DNA of 64,000 bases from Acidimicrobiia bacterium (GTDB lineage Bacteria > Actinomycetota > Acidimicrobiia > Acidimicrobiales > Bin134): the NCBI GenBank assembly GCA_022826705.1, contig JAJDUJ010000007.1:124001-188000 (forward strand), read 5' to 3'. Position numbers and translations under genes: made by a program. The notes beneath the pieces are model-generated. The model was not told where the DNA came from, made no database searches, and worked only from the letters and a program-made list of their open reading frames with translations. Positions 33,706 through 43,298 of this stretch are shown in pieces. The number at the start of each line of letters is the position of its first letter. Position 1 is the first letter of the stretch.

Positions 33706-34914
33706 TCAGACCGGGTCGAATTCCACCTTGAGCTCGGACGGCGCCCGGAGGAAAACGCCGACCTCCTTGGCCTCGAAGCCGTCGGCAAAGCGGAGGTTCT
33801 CAGTGCAGTCCAGCACGATGTTGAGCGCGGCCTCGATCTCGGCTTTGGCCAGATAAGAGCCCACGCAGTGGTGGCGACCGAAGCAGAAGGTGGTGTGCTC
33901 AGCGTTGGCGGCGAAGGCGCTGGAGGCCGGCAGATCTTTGCGGTTGATGTCGAACAGCTCGGGGTCGGTATGGGTGTACTTGCGCTCATCCCTGTTGGCC
34001 GCACCGATGATGCCGGTCACGGTGGCCCCCGCCGGAATGGTGCCGGTGCCCGACGGCAGCTCGGCCTCCTCGTGGGGCAGGCGCTGGATCCAGTGCGCGG
34101 GCGGGCTGTAGCGCAGAGTCTCGGCCACCGCCATAGTGACCATGGAGCGGTCATTGCACACCTGCTCAAGCTGGTCGGGATGCTCCAACAGGTTCTTGAA
34201 CAGGCTGGCAATGGCCTTGTCGGTGGTCTCTCCCCCAGCGGTCAAAAGCAGGCTGGTGAACGACTTGACCTCGATATCAGACAGGCCGCTGCCGTCGATC
34301 TCAGCCGTGACCAGATTCGACAGCAAGTCGTTACCGGGGTTGCGGCGGCGCTCGGCGATCACCGGCATCAGGTACTCCTGGAACTCCACCCGGGTCTGCT
34401 CCCCTTCCGCGATGATGTCGGGGTCCTGATTGATGTTGGACACGAACCGGTTGATCGACTCATACCAGTCCTGGAACTTGGGATGGTCCTCATCGGGCAG
34501 GCCCAGCATGGCCACGATCACCTTGATGGGCAGGTACCTCGACAAGCCCTCAACCAGATCGCAGCTCCCGTCGTCGATCCACTGATCGATCATCGAGCGA
34601 GCCTGGGCCTCGATCATGGGCATGAAGTCGGCCTCCAGCAATGCCCCCCGAAAGAAGGGGGCAACCAGATTGCGGTAGCGGGAGTGCTCCGCGCCGTGCT
34701 TGGACAGCAGTGTCGGGCCGTGAGCCGGCTCGATCATCCACTCGTACATGTCGGTGCTGAAATCAGGGTTCTTGAATACGTGCTCCACATCGGCGTAGCG
34801 GCTCACAAACCAGGTATCGGACGCCTCGTCGTGGAAGCACGGATACTCGTCCCGGTACACCCGGTACACGTCGTAGCGATCTTCGTCGGAGCTGAGCAGG
34901 TCAGGTGGTGCCAT
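33706..34914 (-). CDS. Cytochrome P450
   Basis: A 402-residue P450. Heme loop FCFGRHHCVGSYLAKAE (Cys350), I-helix AGGETT at 226-231 and ExxR ETLR at 265-268 are intact. It is a paralogue of the P450 at 15017. ATG 34914 is chosen over the GTG at 34923 because TAGAGT ends seven bases before it, the spacing seen at other leaderless starts here. It lies downstream of the thiolase gene on the same strand (54-base gap) but may have its own promoter. It completes the second P450/thiolase/DUF35/SDR set. Confidence 0.93.
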   Translation of the reverse strand: MAPPDLLSSDEDRYDVYRVYRDEYPCFHDEASDTWFVSRYADVEHVFKNPDFSTDMYEWMIEPAHGPTLLSKHGAEHSRYRNLVAPFFRGALLEADFMPMIEAQARSMIDQWIDDGSCDLVEGLSRYLPIKVIVAMLGLPDEDHPKFQDWYESINRFVSNINQDPDIIAEGEQTRVEFQEYLMPVIAERRRNPGNDLLSNLVTAEIDGSGLSDIEVKSFTSLLLTAGGETTDKAIASLFKNLLEHPDQLEQVCNDRSMVTMAVAETLRYSPPAHWIQRLPHEEAELPSGTGTIPAGATVTGIIGAANRDERKYTHTDPELFDINRKDLPASSAFAANAEHTTFCFGRHHCVGSYLAKAEIEAALNIVLDCTENLRFADGFEAKEVGVFLRAPSELKVEFDPV

Positions 34915-34921
34915 GGCGGGC

Positions 34922-34927
34922 ACTCTA
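34922..34927 (-). promoter_or_regulatory. -10 element of the P450 gene
   Basis: On the minus strand TAGAGT ends seven bases before ATG 34914, consistent with a leaderless transcript starting at the ATG itself. No Shine-Dalgarno sequence is present. Confidence 0.4.
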
Positions 34928-34968
34928 GCCAGAGGGAGCTCCCCAGTACCGAGAACCGGGTGAGCCGG

Positions 34969-36156
34969 TCAGCGGGTGCAGATCACCGAGGAACCGTGGC
35001 CGAACATGCCGTGGTTGATGGACAGGCCCACTTTGGCCCCTTCCACCTGGCGGTGTCCGGCCTCGCCCCGGAGCTGCCACACCATCTCGCACACCTGGGC
35101 GATGGCCTGTGCCGGAACGGCCTCGCCGAAGGCACCCAGCCCGCCCGAGGGGTTCACGGGGATGCGTCCGCCTAACGAAGTGTCACCAGCTCTCAGCAAC
35201 TTGGCGGCGTCGCCCCGCTCGCATAGTCCGATGTGCTCGTACCAGTCGAGCTCGTAGGCCGACGACAGGTCGTACACTTCGGCGAAGTCCAGGTCTTCGG
35301 GCGACACCGAGGCCTCCTCATAGGCCCGGGCCGCGATGTTGTCTTTGAAGGTCATGGTCTCGTCGCCCACTGCGGCCCACGAGTCCGACGCCAGATAGGG
35401 CAGTTCAATCACGCTGTTCGGGTAGGTGGGGCTCACCGTGGATATGCCCGACACCCGCACCGGGTTGTCCACTCCCCGGCTGGCCGCCCATTCCAGGCTG
35501 GACACCACCAGCGCGGCCCCGCCGTCGGAGGTGGCGCAGATCTCCAACAGGCGCAGCGGGTCGGCCACCATTGGCGAGTTGGCGATGTCGTCAACGTCGT
35601 ATTCCTTGGTGTAGCGGGCGTTGGAGTTGAACACCCCGTGACGGGAGTTCTTGACCTTCACCGCGGCAAAGTCCTCAGAGGTGTCGCCGTAGAGTTCCAT
35701 GCGCCGCCGAGCATAGAGGGCGAAATATGTGGGGTTGGTGGCTCCCACCAAGTGGAACCGGAGCCAGTCGGGATCTTCGTGGCGCTCCCCGGCGTTGGGG
35801 GCGAAGAATCCCTTGGGGGTGGACTCGGCCCCCACCACCAAGGCCACGTCGCACACCCCGGACAGAATCTGGGCCCGGGCGATGCTCAGCGCCGTAGCCC
35901 CCGAGGCGCACGCTGCGTACGAGCTGGCCAACTGGCAGCCGGTGAACCCCAGAGCGTTGGCAAAGGTGGATGCAGACACATAGCCCGGATAGCCGCAGCG
36001 CACGCTGTTGGCCCCCGATACGAACTGGATCTCGTCCCAGCCCACTTCGGCGTCGGCCAGTGCGTCGCGTGCCGCCTTTTCCCCGTACTCCACGAAGTTC
36101 CGGCCCCATTTGCCCCACGGGTGCATCCCCACACCCAAGATGGCGATCTCGTCCAT
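34969..36156 (-). CDS. Thiolase-like / lipid-transfer protein
   Basis: A 395-residue thiolase-superfamily protein. The nucleophile region is YAACASGATALS. The HPLGATG motif of ordinary thiolases is absent: the corresponding segment is NPSGGLGAFGEAVPAQAIA, and a histidine appears in the C-terminal NHGMFGHGSS. This is the pattern of Ltp-type proteins that act as aldol lyases or carriers and not as Claisen thiolases. A DUF35 gene lies 40 bases upstream on the same strand, the usual partner. It is distant in sequence from the thiolase-like protein at 20728. Confidence 0.86.
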   Translation of the reverse strand: MDEIAILGVGMHPWGKWGRNFVEYGEKAARDALADAEVGWDEIQFVSGANSVRCGYPGYVSASTFANALGFTGCQLASSYAACASGATALSIARAQILSGVCDVALVVGAESTPKGFFAPNAGERHEDPDWLRFHLVGATNPTYFALYARRRMELYGDTSEDFAAVKVKNSRHGVFNSNARYTKEYDVDDIANSPMVADPLRLLEICATSDGGAALVVSSLEWAASRGVDNPVRVSGISTVSPTYPNSVIELPYLASDSWAAVGDETMTFKDNIAARAYEEASVSPEDLDFAEVYDLSSAYELDWYEHIGLCERGDAAKLLRAGDTSLGGRIPVNPSGGLGAFGEAVPAQAIAQVCEMVWQLRGEAGHRQVEGAKVGLSINHGMFGHGSSVICTR

Positions 36157-36196
36157 TTGCTACTTCACCCGCTTCCCTTCTGACCGATCTCGTCCA

Positions 36197-36649
36197 TCAG
36201 TCGTCTCCGTTCTCGCTCATCGGTGTCGGCGACCACTTCCACACCAGGTAGTCATGCTCCTCGTCGGAATACAGCACATCGATCACCAGCTCCATCTCCA
36301 TGCCCACCGAGAGGTCCTCCACCGAAACGCCTTCCACCACCTGGCCCAGCACCACCAAGTTTTCCTCGGCCAACCGCACCGCGGCAACCACGTAGGGCTC
36401 GAACTCATCTCCGGGGATGACATACGGCGCAGGCGGGGCGTACTCGCCCGTCGTGTACGACCAAAGCTCTCCAGTGCGGCTGAGCAACACCTCTTCGATC
36501 TCGTCGCCCAAACATGCTGGGTCAGAGCCGGCCAGAGCCTTGGGAAAGAAATAGGAGCTGCGGCTGCGAGCCCGCCCCCCGATCAGCCGAGGCTCATCGG
36601 AGTCGAGCGTGAACAGCCCCTCCACCGCGGCCACTTGCGTCCTCGTCAT
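36197..36649 (-). CDS. OB-fold protein (DUF35-like) lacking zinc-ribbon cysteines
   Basis: A 150-residue protein whose C-terminal half is a DUF35 OB-fold (VAAVRLAEENLVVLGQVV, ELVIDVLYSDEEHDYLVW). The region where DUF35 proteins carry CxxC...CxxC has only one cysteine (SDPACLG), so it cannot bind zinc in the usual way. ATG 36649 is chosen because upstream in-frame sequence up to 36880 overlaps the SDR gene and is unlike the family. It lies 40 bases upstream of the thiolase and is presumably its subunit. Confidence 0.78.
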   Translation of the reverse strand: MTRTQVAAVEGLFTLDSDEPRLIGGRARSRSSYFFPKALAGSDPACLGDEIEEVLLSRTGELWSYTTGEYAPPAPYVIPGDEFEPYVVAAVRLAEENLVVLGQVVEGVSVEDLSVGMEMELVIDVLYSDEEHDYLVWKWSPTPMSENGDD

Positions 36650-36672
36650 AGCCGCAGCATAGGTCTCAGCCG

Positions 36673-37434
36673 CTACCGGTTGAGCATCCCGCCGTCGACC
36701 ACCATGGTGTCGCCGGATACCCATCGCGCCTCGTCGCTGCACAGCCATACGGCAGCCTCGGCCACCTCCACGGGCAGCCCCAGGCGCCCGCCGGGCATCA
36801 TCTGGATGACCGCTTCGGCCATTTCCGGACTCGACTCCCGCCACGACGCCACCATCGGGGTGTCGATCATTCCCGGACAAATGGCGTTGACCCGAATGCC
36901 CTTGTTGTTGAGCTCATCGGCGGCGTAGGTGGTCAGCCCCAGCACTCCCCGTTTGGCTGCGGTGTAGTGGGGCTGGCCCGGTGCAGGAATGAGGGCCGCT
37001 CCCGATGCCGTATTGACAATCGCTCCGCCGCCCTGGGCCAGCATCTGGATGATCTCATGCTTCATGCACAAGAACACCGAGGTCAGGTTGACCGCGATCA
37101 TCTCATCCCACTGCTCGAGCGTGAGCTCGTGGAACAGCCGGGAGGGGTGGGTGATGCCCGCGTTGTTGAAGGCGTAGTTGAGTTGGCCGAATGCCGACAC
37201 CACCGATCCCACCAGGGCGGCCACTTGATCTTCGTCGGTGACATCGGTCTCGAAGAACTGGGCCTGGCCCCCTTCGGCCTGGACCAGGGCCACTGTCTCG
37301 GCACCCCCCTCTGTATTCCGGTCGGCCACCGCGACGCTCGCCCCTCTCCGAGCGAACAACACTGCGGCGGATTGTCCGATGCCGCTAGCCCCACCGGTGA
37401 CCAGCGCCACCTTGCCTTCCATCGTGTTATTCAT
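36673..37434 (-). CDS. Short-chain dehydrogenase/reductase
   Basis: A 253-residue SDR with TGGASGIGQS, an Asp (VADRNT) favouring NAD+, NNAGIT, catalytic Ser in NTASGAAL, and the Tyr-Lys pair in HYTAAKRG. The C-terminus WVSGDTMVVDGG is canonical. ATG 37434 has GAAGG nine bases upstream; an ATG at 37440 is only three bases from it. It is the first gene of the minus-strand set SDR, DUF35, thiolase, P450. The divergent gene at 37511 may share control. Confidence 0.88.
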   Translation of the reverse strand: MNNTMEGKVALVTGGASGIGQSAAVLFARRGASVAVADRNTEGGAETVALVQAEGGQAQFFETDVTDEDQVAALVGSVVSAFGQLNYAFNNAGITHPSRLFHELTLEQWDEMIAVNLTSVFLCMKHEIIQMLAQGGGAIVNTASGAALIPAPGQPHYTAAKRGVLGLTTYAADELNNKGIRVNAICPGMIDTPMVASWRESSPEMAEAVIQMMPGGRLGLPVEVAEAAVWLCSDEARWVSGDTMVVDGGMLNR

Positions 37435-37510
37435 GGCCATCTGCCTTCTATTGCCGTTGGTACGAGGACATAAGGTAGGCCACCGCGCAATGGAAACTGA
37501 AAGGACAGCA

Positions 37511-38608
37511 ATGAGCATCTCATCCTGGGACGATTTCCCGGTTCACCAGTCCCCCGACTGGATCCGCCACGTAGCCACCACCGATCGCAACTTCTACGAC
37601 CGCTATTACTTCAACCTGCACAGCTCCAGCGGCGAGCTTTTTGCCATCTTCGGAATGGGGCAATATCCGAACCTGGGCGTCCACGACGCATTCTGCTGCG
37701 TCGCACGGGGTGCCAAGCAGCACGTAATCCGGGCGTCTCGGCCGCTCACCGACCGCATGGACCAAACGGTCGGCCCCATTCGCATCGAAGTGATCGAGCC
37801 GCTCAAGAAGCTACGGGTCATCGTGGAGCCCAGCGAGCACACCATTGCCATGGACGTCACTTGGAATGCGGCCATCCGGCCCATTCCCGAGCCCAACCAG
37901 CACATCCGCAATGAAGGCCGCGTGGTATTCAACACTCAGCGCTTTGCCCAGCTCGGCCGGTGGGAGGGCACCTTGTCGGTAGGCGGCGAGGACTTCCAGG
38001 TAACCCCGGACCGGTGGGGGGGCGCCCGCGACCGCTCTTGGGGCATCCGACCAGTGGGCGAGGCCGAGTCGGACGGCATTCGCGAGGGCTCCAACGTCAT
38101 GGCCGGCATGTGGAACTACTTTCCGATGCTGTTCGACGACCACGCCGTGCTTTATTTGAACCACGAGCAGCCCGATGGAAGCCGGAAACTGGTTGAGGCC
38201 AAGCGCATCTGGGCTGACGGGCGTCCCGACGAGGAATTGGGGCGGCCCGAGCACGACCACACTTTCGAGTCCGGCACCCGGGTGCTGACTCACTCCACCA
38301 TTTCCTTCCCCGAATCGGGGCTGGAGATCGACTGCGAGCCCCTGCTGGTGAACTACGTGTCGGTGGGCACTGGCTACGGCATGGACGCCGACTGGCGCCA
38401 CGGCATGTACCAAGGCCCCGAACTAGTGGTCCAGGGCAAGGTGTACGACGTGGATACCGAGGTCAAGCCCATCGGCCAATACGGAGTGGTGGACCACGTC
38501 GCCCGCTTTAGCTATGAGGGCAAGGAGGGCTTCGGCCTCTACGAGCACGGCTTCTTCGGCCCGTTCCCCGACTACGGGCTGAACGACGGGGCTGCCGTGG
38601 CCCCGTAA
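37511..38608 (+). CDS. Conserved protein of unknown function, possibly lipocalin-like
   Basis: A 365-residue protein with no signal peptide and no motif I can assign. It is rich in beta-type segments with many aromatic residues (for example TTDRNFYDRYYFNLHSSSGE and MWNYFPMLFDDHAVLYLNHE) and a conserved-looking RWGGARDRSWGIRPVGEAE. The layout recalls two-lipocalin proteins such as AttH or carotenoid 1,2-hydratase-like proteins found in lipid or terpenoid clusters, but this is only an impression. AAGGA lies before ATG 37511. It is divergent from the SDR-thiolase-P450 cluster, which suggests a related job. Confidence 0.7.
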   Translation: MSISSWDDFPVHQSPDWIRHVATTDRNFYDRYYFNLHSSSGELFAIFGMGQYPNLGVHDAFCCVARGAKQHVIRASRPLTDRMDQTVGPIRIEVIEPLKKLRVIVEPSEHTIAMDVTWNAAIRPIPEPNQHIRNEGRVVFNTQRFAQLGRWEGTLSVGGEDFQVTPDRWGGARDRSWGIRPVGEAESDGIREGSNVMAGMWNYFPMLFDDHAVLYLNHEQPDGSRKLVEAKRIWADGRPDEELGRPEHDHTFESGTRVLTHSTISFPESGLEIDCEPLLVNYVSVGTGYGMDADWRHGMYQGPELVVQGKVYDVDTEVKPIGQYGVVDHVARFSYEGKEGFGLYEHGFFGPFPDYGLNDGAAVAP

Positions 38609-38624
38609 GCGCCGAGAGCGCCGG

Positions 38625-38630
38625 TAAGCT
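38625..38630 (+). promoter_or_regulatory. -10 element of gcvP
   Basis: TAAGCT ends eight bases before GTG 38639 and no Shine-Dalgarno sequence is present, so gcvP is probably translated from a leaderless or near-leaderless mRNA. Confidence 0.35.
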
Positions 38631-38638
38631 AGACCACC

Positions 38639-41569
38639 GTGCCAGTGCCGACAGCGCGCTCAGTAACCACTCCCCCCAACAGCCTGGCTGCTCTAGAAAA
38701 TCCCGATGAGTTTCAGGCCCGCCATATCGGGCCCAATCCTGTGGACCAGGCGGAGATGCTGGCGGAGCTGGGCTGCGAGAGCTTGTCGGATCTGGTGGAC
38801 GCCGCCGTTCCGTCCAGTATCCGCTCTACCGGGCCGCTGGAACTGCCCCCTGGGTTAACGGAGGCGGCCACCACTGAGGCGCTGCGGGAGCTGGCCGACC
38901 GCAACACAGTGGTCACATCGCTGATCGGGATGGGCTACTACGACACCATCACCCCGCCGGTGATCCGCCGCAATGTGCTGGAGAACCCCGCCTGGTACAC
39001 CGCATACACGCCGTATCAGCCGGAGATCTCCCAGGGTCGCCTGGAGGCGCTGATTAACTTCCAGACCACGGTCACTGACCTCTGCGCCATGGGCATGGCC
39101 AACGCCTCGCTGCTCGACGAGGGCACAGCGGCCGCCGAGGCCATGACGCTGCTGCGGCGGCTTAACCGCAAGGCCCGTGACGACCGATTCATCGTCGACG
39201 CCGACACCCATCCCCAAACCATCGACGTGGTGGTTACCCGCGCCGAACCGCTGGGCATCGAGGTGGTGATCGCCGACCTAGAGCAGGCCAACATCGAGGA
39301 GCTTGCCGACGGGGCGTTCGGAGTGCTGGCGTCGTATCCCGGCAGCTCGGGGCGCGTCAGCGACTTGAGCGGAATCATCGCCGCCGCCCACAACGTCAAT
39401 GCCCTGGTGGCCGTGGCCACCGATCTCCTGGCGCTATGCCTGCTGACCCCGCCCGGCGAGCTCGGCGCCGACGCGGTGGTCGGATCGTCGCAGCGGTTCG
39501 GGGTGCCCATGGGCTTCGGTGGCCCCCACGCCGGCTTCATCGCGGTGCCAGAGTCGGCCATGCGCTCGCTGCCCGGCCGGTTGGCCGGCGTGTCGATCGA
39601 TGACGCCGGAGCGGTGGCCTACCGGCTCACCCTCCAGACTCGGGAGCAGCACATCCGCCGGGAGCGGGCCACCAGCAACATCTGCACCGCGCAGGTGCTG
39701 TTGGCGGTGATGGCCGCCATGTACGCCGTGTACCACGGCCCCGAAGGGCTGGCCCGCATCGCCCAGCGGGTCCACCGCCTGACCGCCATTGCCGCCCACG
39801 GGTTGCGACAGGCCGGCATCGAGTTGGCCGCCGAGCACTTCTTTGACACCGTCACCGTCCGAGTACCGGGCCAAGCCTCAGAGGTCGTGGCCGCGGCATT
39901 GGCCGAGGGGCTCAACTTGCGCCCGGTTGACGGCGACACCGTGGCCTTCTCATTGGACGAGACCACCACCCGGAGCACGCTGCTCTCTTTGTGGCGGGCC
40001 TTCGGTATTGCCGCCGATCCCCAAGACATCGACGACCTTGACGCGACGACTCCCGACGCCCTGCCATCCGACGGTGTGCGGACCAGCGAGTACCTGACCC
40101 ACCCGACATTCCACCTGTACCACAGCGAGACCGAGATGCTGCGCTATCTGCGCCACTTGGCCTCCAAGGACCTGGCCCTGGACCGAACCATGATCCCGCT
40201 TGGGTCGTGCACCATGAAGCTCAACGCCACCACCCAGATGGAGCCGGTGAGCTGGCCCGAGTTCGCCGCCATGCACCCCTTTGCCCCCTCTGATCAGACC
40301 GAGGGCTACCGGGCGCTGATCGATGAGTTGGAGCAGATGCTGGTGACCATCACCGGCTACGCCGCAGTGTCGCTCCAGCCCAACGCCGGCTCCCAGGGCG
40401 AGTTGGCCGGACTGCTCGCCATTCGGGGCTACCACGCCGCCCGGGGCGAGACGCAGCGGGATGTGTGCCTCATCCCCGCCTCCGCACACGGCACCAACGC
40501 AGCCAGCGCAGTCATGGCCGGCATGCGAGTGGTGGTCGTGGCCTGTGACGACGACGGCAACGTAGACATGGACGACCTGAAGGCCAAGGTGGTGGAGCAC
40601 GACGACCGGCTCAGCGCCCTCATGATCACCTACCCGTCTACACACGGGGTGTATGAGGCCACCGTGACCGAAGTGTGCGACCTGATCCATGCCTACGGCG
40701 GGCAGGTGTACTTGGACGGGGCCAACCTCAACGCCCTGGTAGGGGTGGCCCAACCCGGTCAGTTCGGCGCCGACGTCTCCCACCTGAACCTCCACAAGAC
40801 GTTTTGCATTCCCCACGGCGGCGGCGGGCCCGGGGTGGGCCCCGTGGCGGTCGGCCCTCATCTGGCCCCGCACCTGCCCAACCACCCGGTAGTGGCCGAG
40901 GCCGGCCCGTCCACAGGGGTGGGGGCGGTTTCCGCTGCTCCTTGGGGCTCGGCCGGCATCCTGCCCATCTCCTGGGCCTATATCACCGCCATGGGAGGAG
41001 AGGGACTGACTGAAGCCACCGGGGTGGCTCTGCTCAGCGCCAACTACCTGGCCAAACGGCTCGACGGTCTGTTTCCGGTGCTCTACACCGGTGAGAACGG
41101 CCTCGTGGCCCACGAGTGCATCATCGACCTGCGTCCCCTCCACGCCCAGACTGGCGTCACCGTAGAAGATGTGGCCAAGCGGCTCATCGACTTCGGCTTC
41201 CACGCCCCCACGGTGTCGTTCCCGGTGGCGGGCACACTGATGGTGGAGCCCACCGAATCGGAGTCAAAGGCTGAGCTAGACCGCTTCGTGGCGGCCATGA
41301 CAGCCATTAGAGCGGAGATCGACCACGTGGCCGACGGGCTGATCGACATGGAAGACAGCCCGCTGCGCCGCGCTCCCCACACCGCAGCCGCAATCGCCGA
41401 CGACAACTGGGATCGCCCTTACTCCCGGGAGCAGGCCGCCTTCGCCCTCCCGGAGATTCGCGAGCGCAAGTATTGGTGCCCTGTCGGTCGGATCGACGGC
41501 GCCCACGGCGACAAGAACGTGTTTTGCGCCTGTCCGCCCATCGAGGACCTCCAAGACGCCGGTTCATAG
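38639..41569 (+). CDS. gcvP: Glycine dehydrogenase (aminomethyl-transferring), P-protein
   Basis: A full-length 976-residue P-protein of the glycine cleavage system, the single-chain form with both halves fused. It decarboxylates glycine with PLP and passes the aminomethyl group to lipoyl-H-protein. The PLP lysine is Lys720 in [17 protein letters not shown]. Other family segments are FQARHIGP near the start, [19 protein letters not shown], and [15 protein letters not shown]. The genes for T, H and L proteins are not in the window, so the system is split on this chromosome. GTG 38639 is the start; a second GTG at 38645 is possible. Confidence 0.96.
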   Translation: MPVPTARSVTTPPNSLAALENPDEFQARHIGPNPVDQAEMLAELGCESLSDLVDAAVPSSIRSTGPLELPPGLTEAATTEALRELADRNTVVTSLIGMGYYDTITPPVIRRNVLENPAWYTAYTPYQPEISQGRLEALINFQTTVTDLCAMGMANASLLDEGTAAAEAMTLLRRLNRKARDDRFIVDADTHPQTIDVVVTRAEPLGIEVVIADLEQANIEELADGAFGVLASYPGSSGRVSDLSGIIAAAHNVNALVAVATDLLALCLLTPPGELGADAVVGSSQRFGVPMGFGGPHAGFIAVPESAMRSLPGRLAGVSIDDAGAVAYRLTLQTREQHIRRERATSNICTAQVLLAVMAAMYAVYHGPEGLARIAQRVHRLTAIAAHGLRQAGIELAAEHFFDTVTVRVPGQASEVVAAALAEGLNLRPVDGDTVAFSLDETTTRSTLLSLWRAFGIAADPQDIDDLDATTPDALPSDGVRTSEYLTHPTFHLYHSETEMLRYLRHLASKDLALDRTMIPLGSCTMKLNATTQMEPVSWPEFAAMHPFAPSDQTEGYRALIDELEQMLVTITGYAAVSLQPNAGSQGELAGLLAIRGYHAARGETQRDVCLIPASAHGTNAASAVMAGMRVVVVACDDDGNVDMDDLKAKVVEHDDRLSALMITYPSTHGVYEATVTEVCDLIHAYGGQVYLDGANLNALVGVAQPGQFGADVSHLNLHKTFCIPHGGGGPGVGPVAVGPHLAPHLPNHPVVAEAGPSTGVGAVSAAPWGSAGILPISWAYITAMGGEGLTEATGVALLSANYLAKRLDGLFPVLYTGENGLVAHECIIDLRPLHAQTGVTVEDVAKRLIDFGFHAPTVSFPVAGTLMVEPTESESKAELDRFVAAMTAIRAEIDHVADGLIDMEDSPLRRAPHTAAAIADDNWDRPYSREQAAFALPEIRERKYWCPVGRIDGAHGDKNVFCACPPIEDLQDAGS

Positions 41570-41655
41570 GGAAACAGCCGTTTCGCCCCAATAGCCACCG
41601 GCCCACTAGTTTTCGGGGCTGCTAGATATTGCGCCCCGACAAAGGAGACCAACCG

Positions 41656-42456
41656 GTGCCCGACGCCATTGTGGAACGAGACGGCCAATCAATCATCATC
41701 ACCATGAACCGCCCCGAGCGCTACAACGCCCTGTCGGGAGCGATGATGGTGCGGATGTTGGACGCCTACGAGGAGGCCGACAACAACGACGACATCCGTT
41801 GCATCATCGTGACTGGCGCAGGAGGTAATTTCAGCTCGGGCGCCGATCTCAAGGCCATGAGCGGCGACGCCGGCAACGCCGACCCTGAAATCGACGTGGC
41901 CGCCCGTCAGGCCGCCGACCCCGAGCTCCACTGGAAGGCCTTGCTGCGCAGCTATCGGCCTACCAAGCCAATCATCGCCGCCGTCGAGGGAGTAGCCATC
42001 GCCGGGGGCACCGAGATCCTCCAGGCCATGGACATCCGCGTGGCCGGGGAGAGCGCCCGATTCGGAGTGTCAGAGGCCCGCTGGTCGCTCTACCCCATGG
42101 GCGGCTCCGCAGTGCGGCTACGCCGCCAGATCCCCTACACCGTCGCCGCGGAGATCCTGCTCACCGGCAAGCACATCACCGCCGCCGAGGCCAAAGACAT
42201 CGGCTTGGTCGGCCACGTTGTGCCCGACGGCCAGGCACTGGACAAGGCCAAGGAGATCGCCGCGGTCATCTGCGAGAACGGTCCCCTGGCAGTGGAGGCC
42301 ATTCTCCGCACCCTGCACGAAACCGACGGCATGACCGAAGAAGAGGCTCTCGCCCACGAGTTTGAATACGGCTGGAAGGTGTTCCAGAGCGATGACGCCA
42401 AAGAGGGCCCCTTGGCCTTCAGCCAGAAGCGAAAGCCTGAGTTCAAACGGAGATAG
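41656..42456 (+). CDS. Enoyl-CoA hydratase/isomerase (crotonase family)
   Basis: A 266-residue crotonase. Oxyanion-hole segments are SSGADLKAM and the second one [12 protein letters not shown]. Position 2 of the active site reads [17 protein letters not shown], where glutamates of hydratases usually sit, with one Glu retained. Crotonases hydrate enoyl-CoA or isomerise or cleave related thioesters. GTG 41656 lies seven bases after AAAGGAGA, a clear start; the upstream ATG at 41629 precedes that site. The amidohydrolase gene begins two bases after the stop. Confidence 0.9.
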   Translation: MPDAIVERDGQSIIITMNRPERYNALSGAMMVRMLDAYEEADNNDDIRCIIVTGAGGNFSSGADLKAMSGDAGNADPEIDVAARQAADPELHWKALLRSYRPTKPIIAAVEGVAIAGGTEILQAMDIRVAGESARFGVSEARWSLYPMGGSAVRLRRQIPYTVAAEILLTGKHITAAEAKDIGLVGHVVPDGQALDKAKEIAAVICENGPLAVEAILRTLHETDGMTEEEALAHEFEYGWKVFQSDDAKEGPLAFSQKRKPEFKRR

Positions 42457-42458
42457 CG

Positions 42459-43298
42459 ATGAACGCCACCTCGGGCATATCGGTATTCGACGTCCACCAC
42501 CATGTGGGCGACGCCTCGGGTGCGCTGGGCCTGCCGCCTGAGGAGGCCCCCGATCCCGAGGCCTACGCCGCCCTGGAGCTGGCCAAGCGCATCGAGATCA
42601 TGGAATCCGGCGGCATAGACCAGGCCGCGGTGATTCCCGGTCATGGTTATCTAAGGCCCAACGGCCATGCCGATACCCAGGCCGTGAATGACAAGATCGC
42701 CGCCTACCGCGACGCCACCCCCAACCGCTTCCCGGTGGCCATCGGCATTGTGGAGCCCCGCGACGGCGAGACCAGCCTGGGCGAGTTGGAGCGGGCCGCC
42801 GGGCCGCTCGGCCTGGTCGGGATGAGCTTCCACACTCGCTTCCAGGGGGTGAGCCTCGACAACCACTGGGTGAACACCTACGTGGGGGCCATGGGCGAGC
42901 TGGGCCTGCTCCCGGTGGTCCACGCGCTGGATGAGACTGCGGAGGAGTCGCTGTGGAAAGTGGGGTTGCTCGCCTCCCGCCACCCCGATCTAACCATGCT
43001 GGTGCTCGACGGCTACTCCACTCACGAGGGCACCAAGCACTGCGGACACCTGGCTGCCACCTATCCCAATCTGGTGTTCGATTGCAGCCTTTCATACAAT
43101 TTCGACTTCATCGCCAACCATGTGCGCCAGCACGGCGCCCACCGTTACGTCTATGGGACCGACCTGTACTCCTGGCCACTCGGCCAGCGCATCAGCCACA
43201 TCCTGGGGCAGATGCTTGAGTCGGATCTGTCAGATGACGACAAGATCGCAATAGCTGGAGCCAACGCCCGGCAACTATTTGGACTGGAACCATCATGA
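42459..43298 (+). CDS. Amidohydrolase 2 family protein
   Basis: A 279-residue metal-dependent hydrolase of the TIM-barrel amidohydrolase-2 family (ACMSD, LigJ, aromatic decarboxylase group). The metal motif is FDVHHHVGD (His13-His15 region) at the N-terminus, with a late YGTDLYSW Asp. The family hydrolyses ring lactones or amides or decarboxylates acids. It is almost fused to the enoyl-CoA hydratase gene (2-base gap), which fits a ring-cleavage or lactone step in CoA catabolism. Its stop overlaps the start of the exporter adaptor gene. Confidence 0.87.
   Translation: MNATSGISVFDVHHHVGDASGALGLPPEEAPDPEAYAALELAKRIEIMESGGIDQAAVIPGHGYLRPNGHADTQAVNDKIAAYRDATPNRFPVAIGIVEPRDGETSLGELERAAGPLGLVGMSFHTRFQGVSLDNHWVNTYVGAMGELGLLPVVHALDETAEESLWKVGLLASRHPDLTMLVLDGYSTHEGTKHCGHLAATYPNLVFDCSLSYNFDFIANHVRQHGAHRYVYGTDLYSWPLGQRISHILGQMLESDLSDDDKIAIAGANARQLFGLEPS

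Noticed and set aside
33868..35175. 435-codon plus-strand ORF across the P450 and thiolase genes
   Set aside because: It is antisense to two recognisable genes and has no motif of its own.
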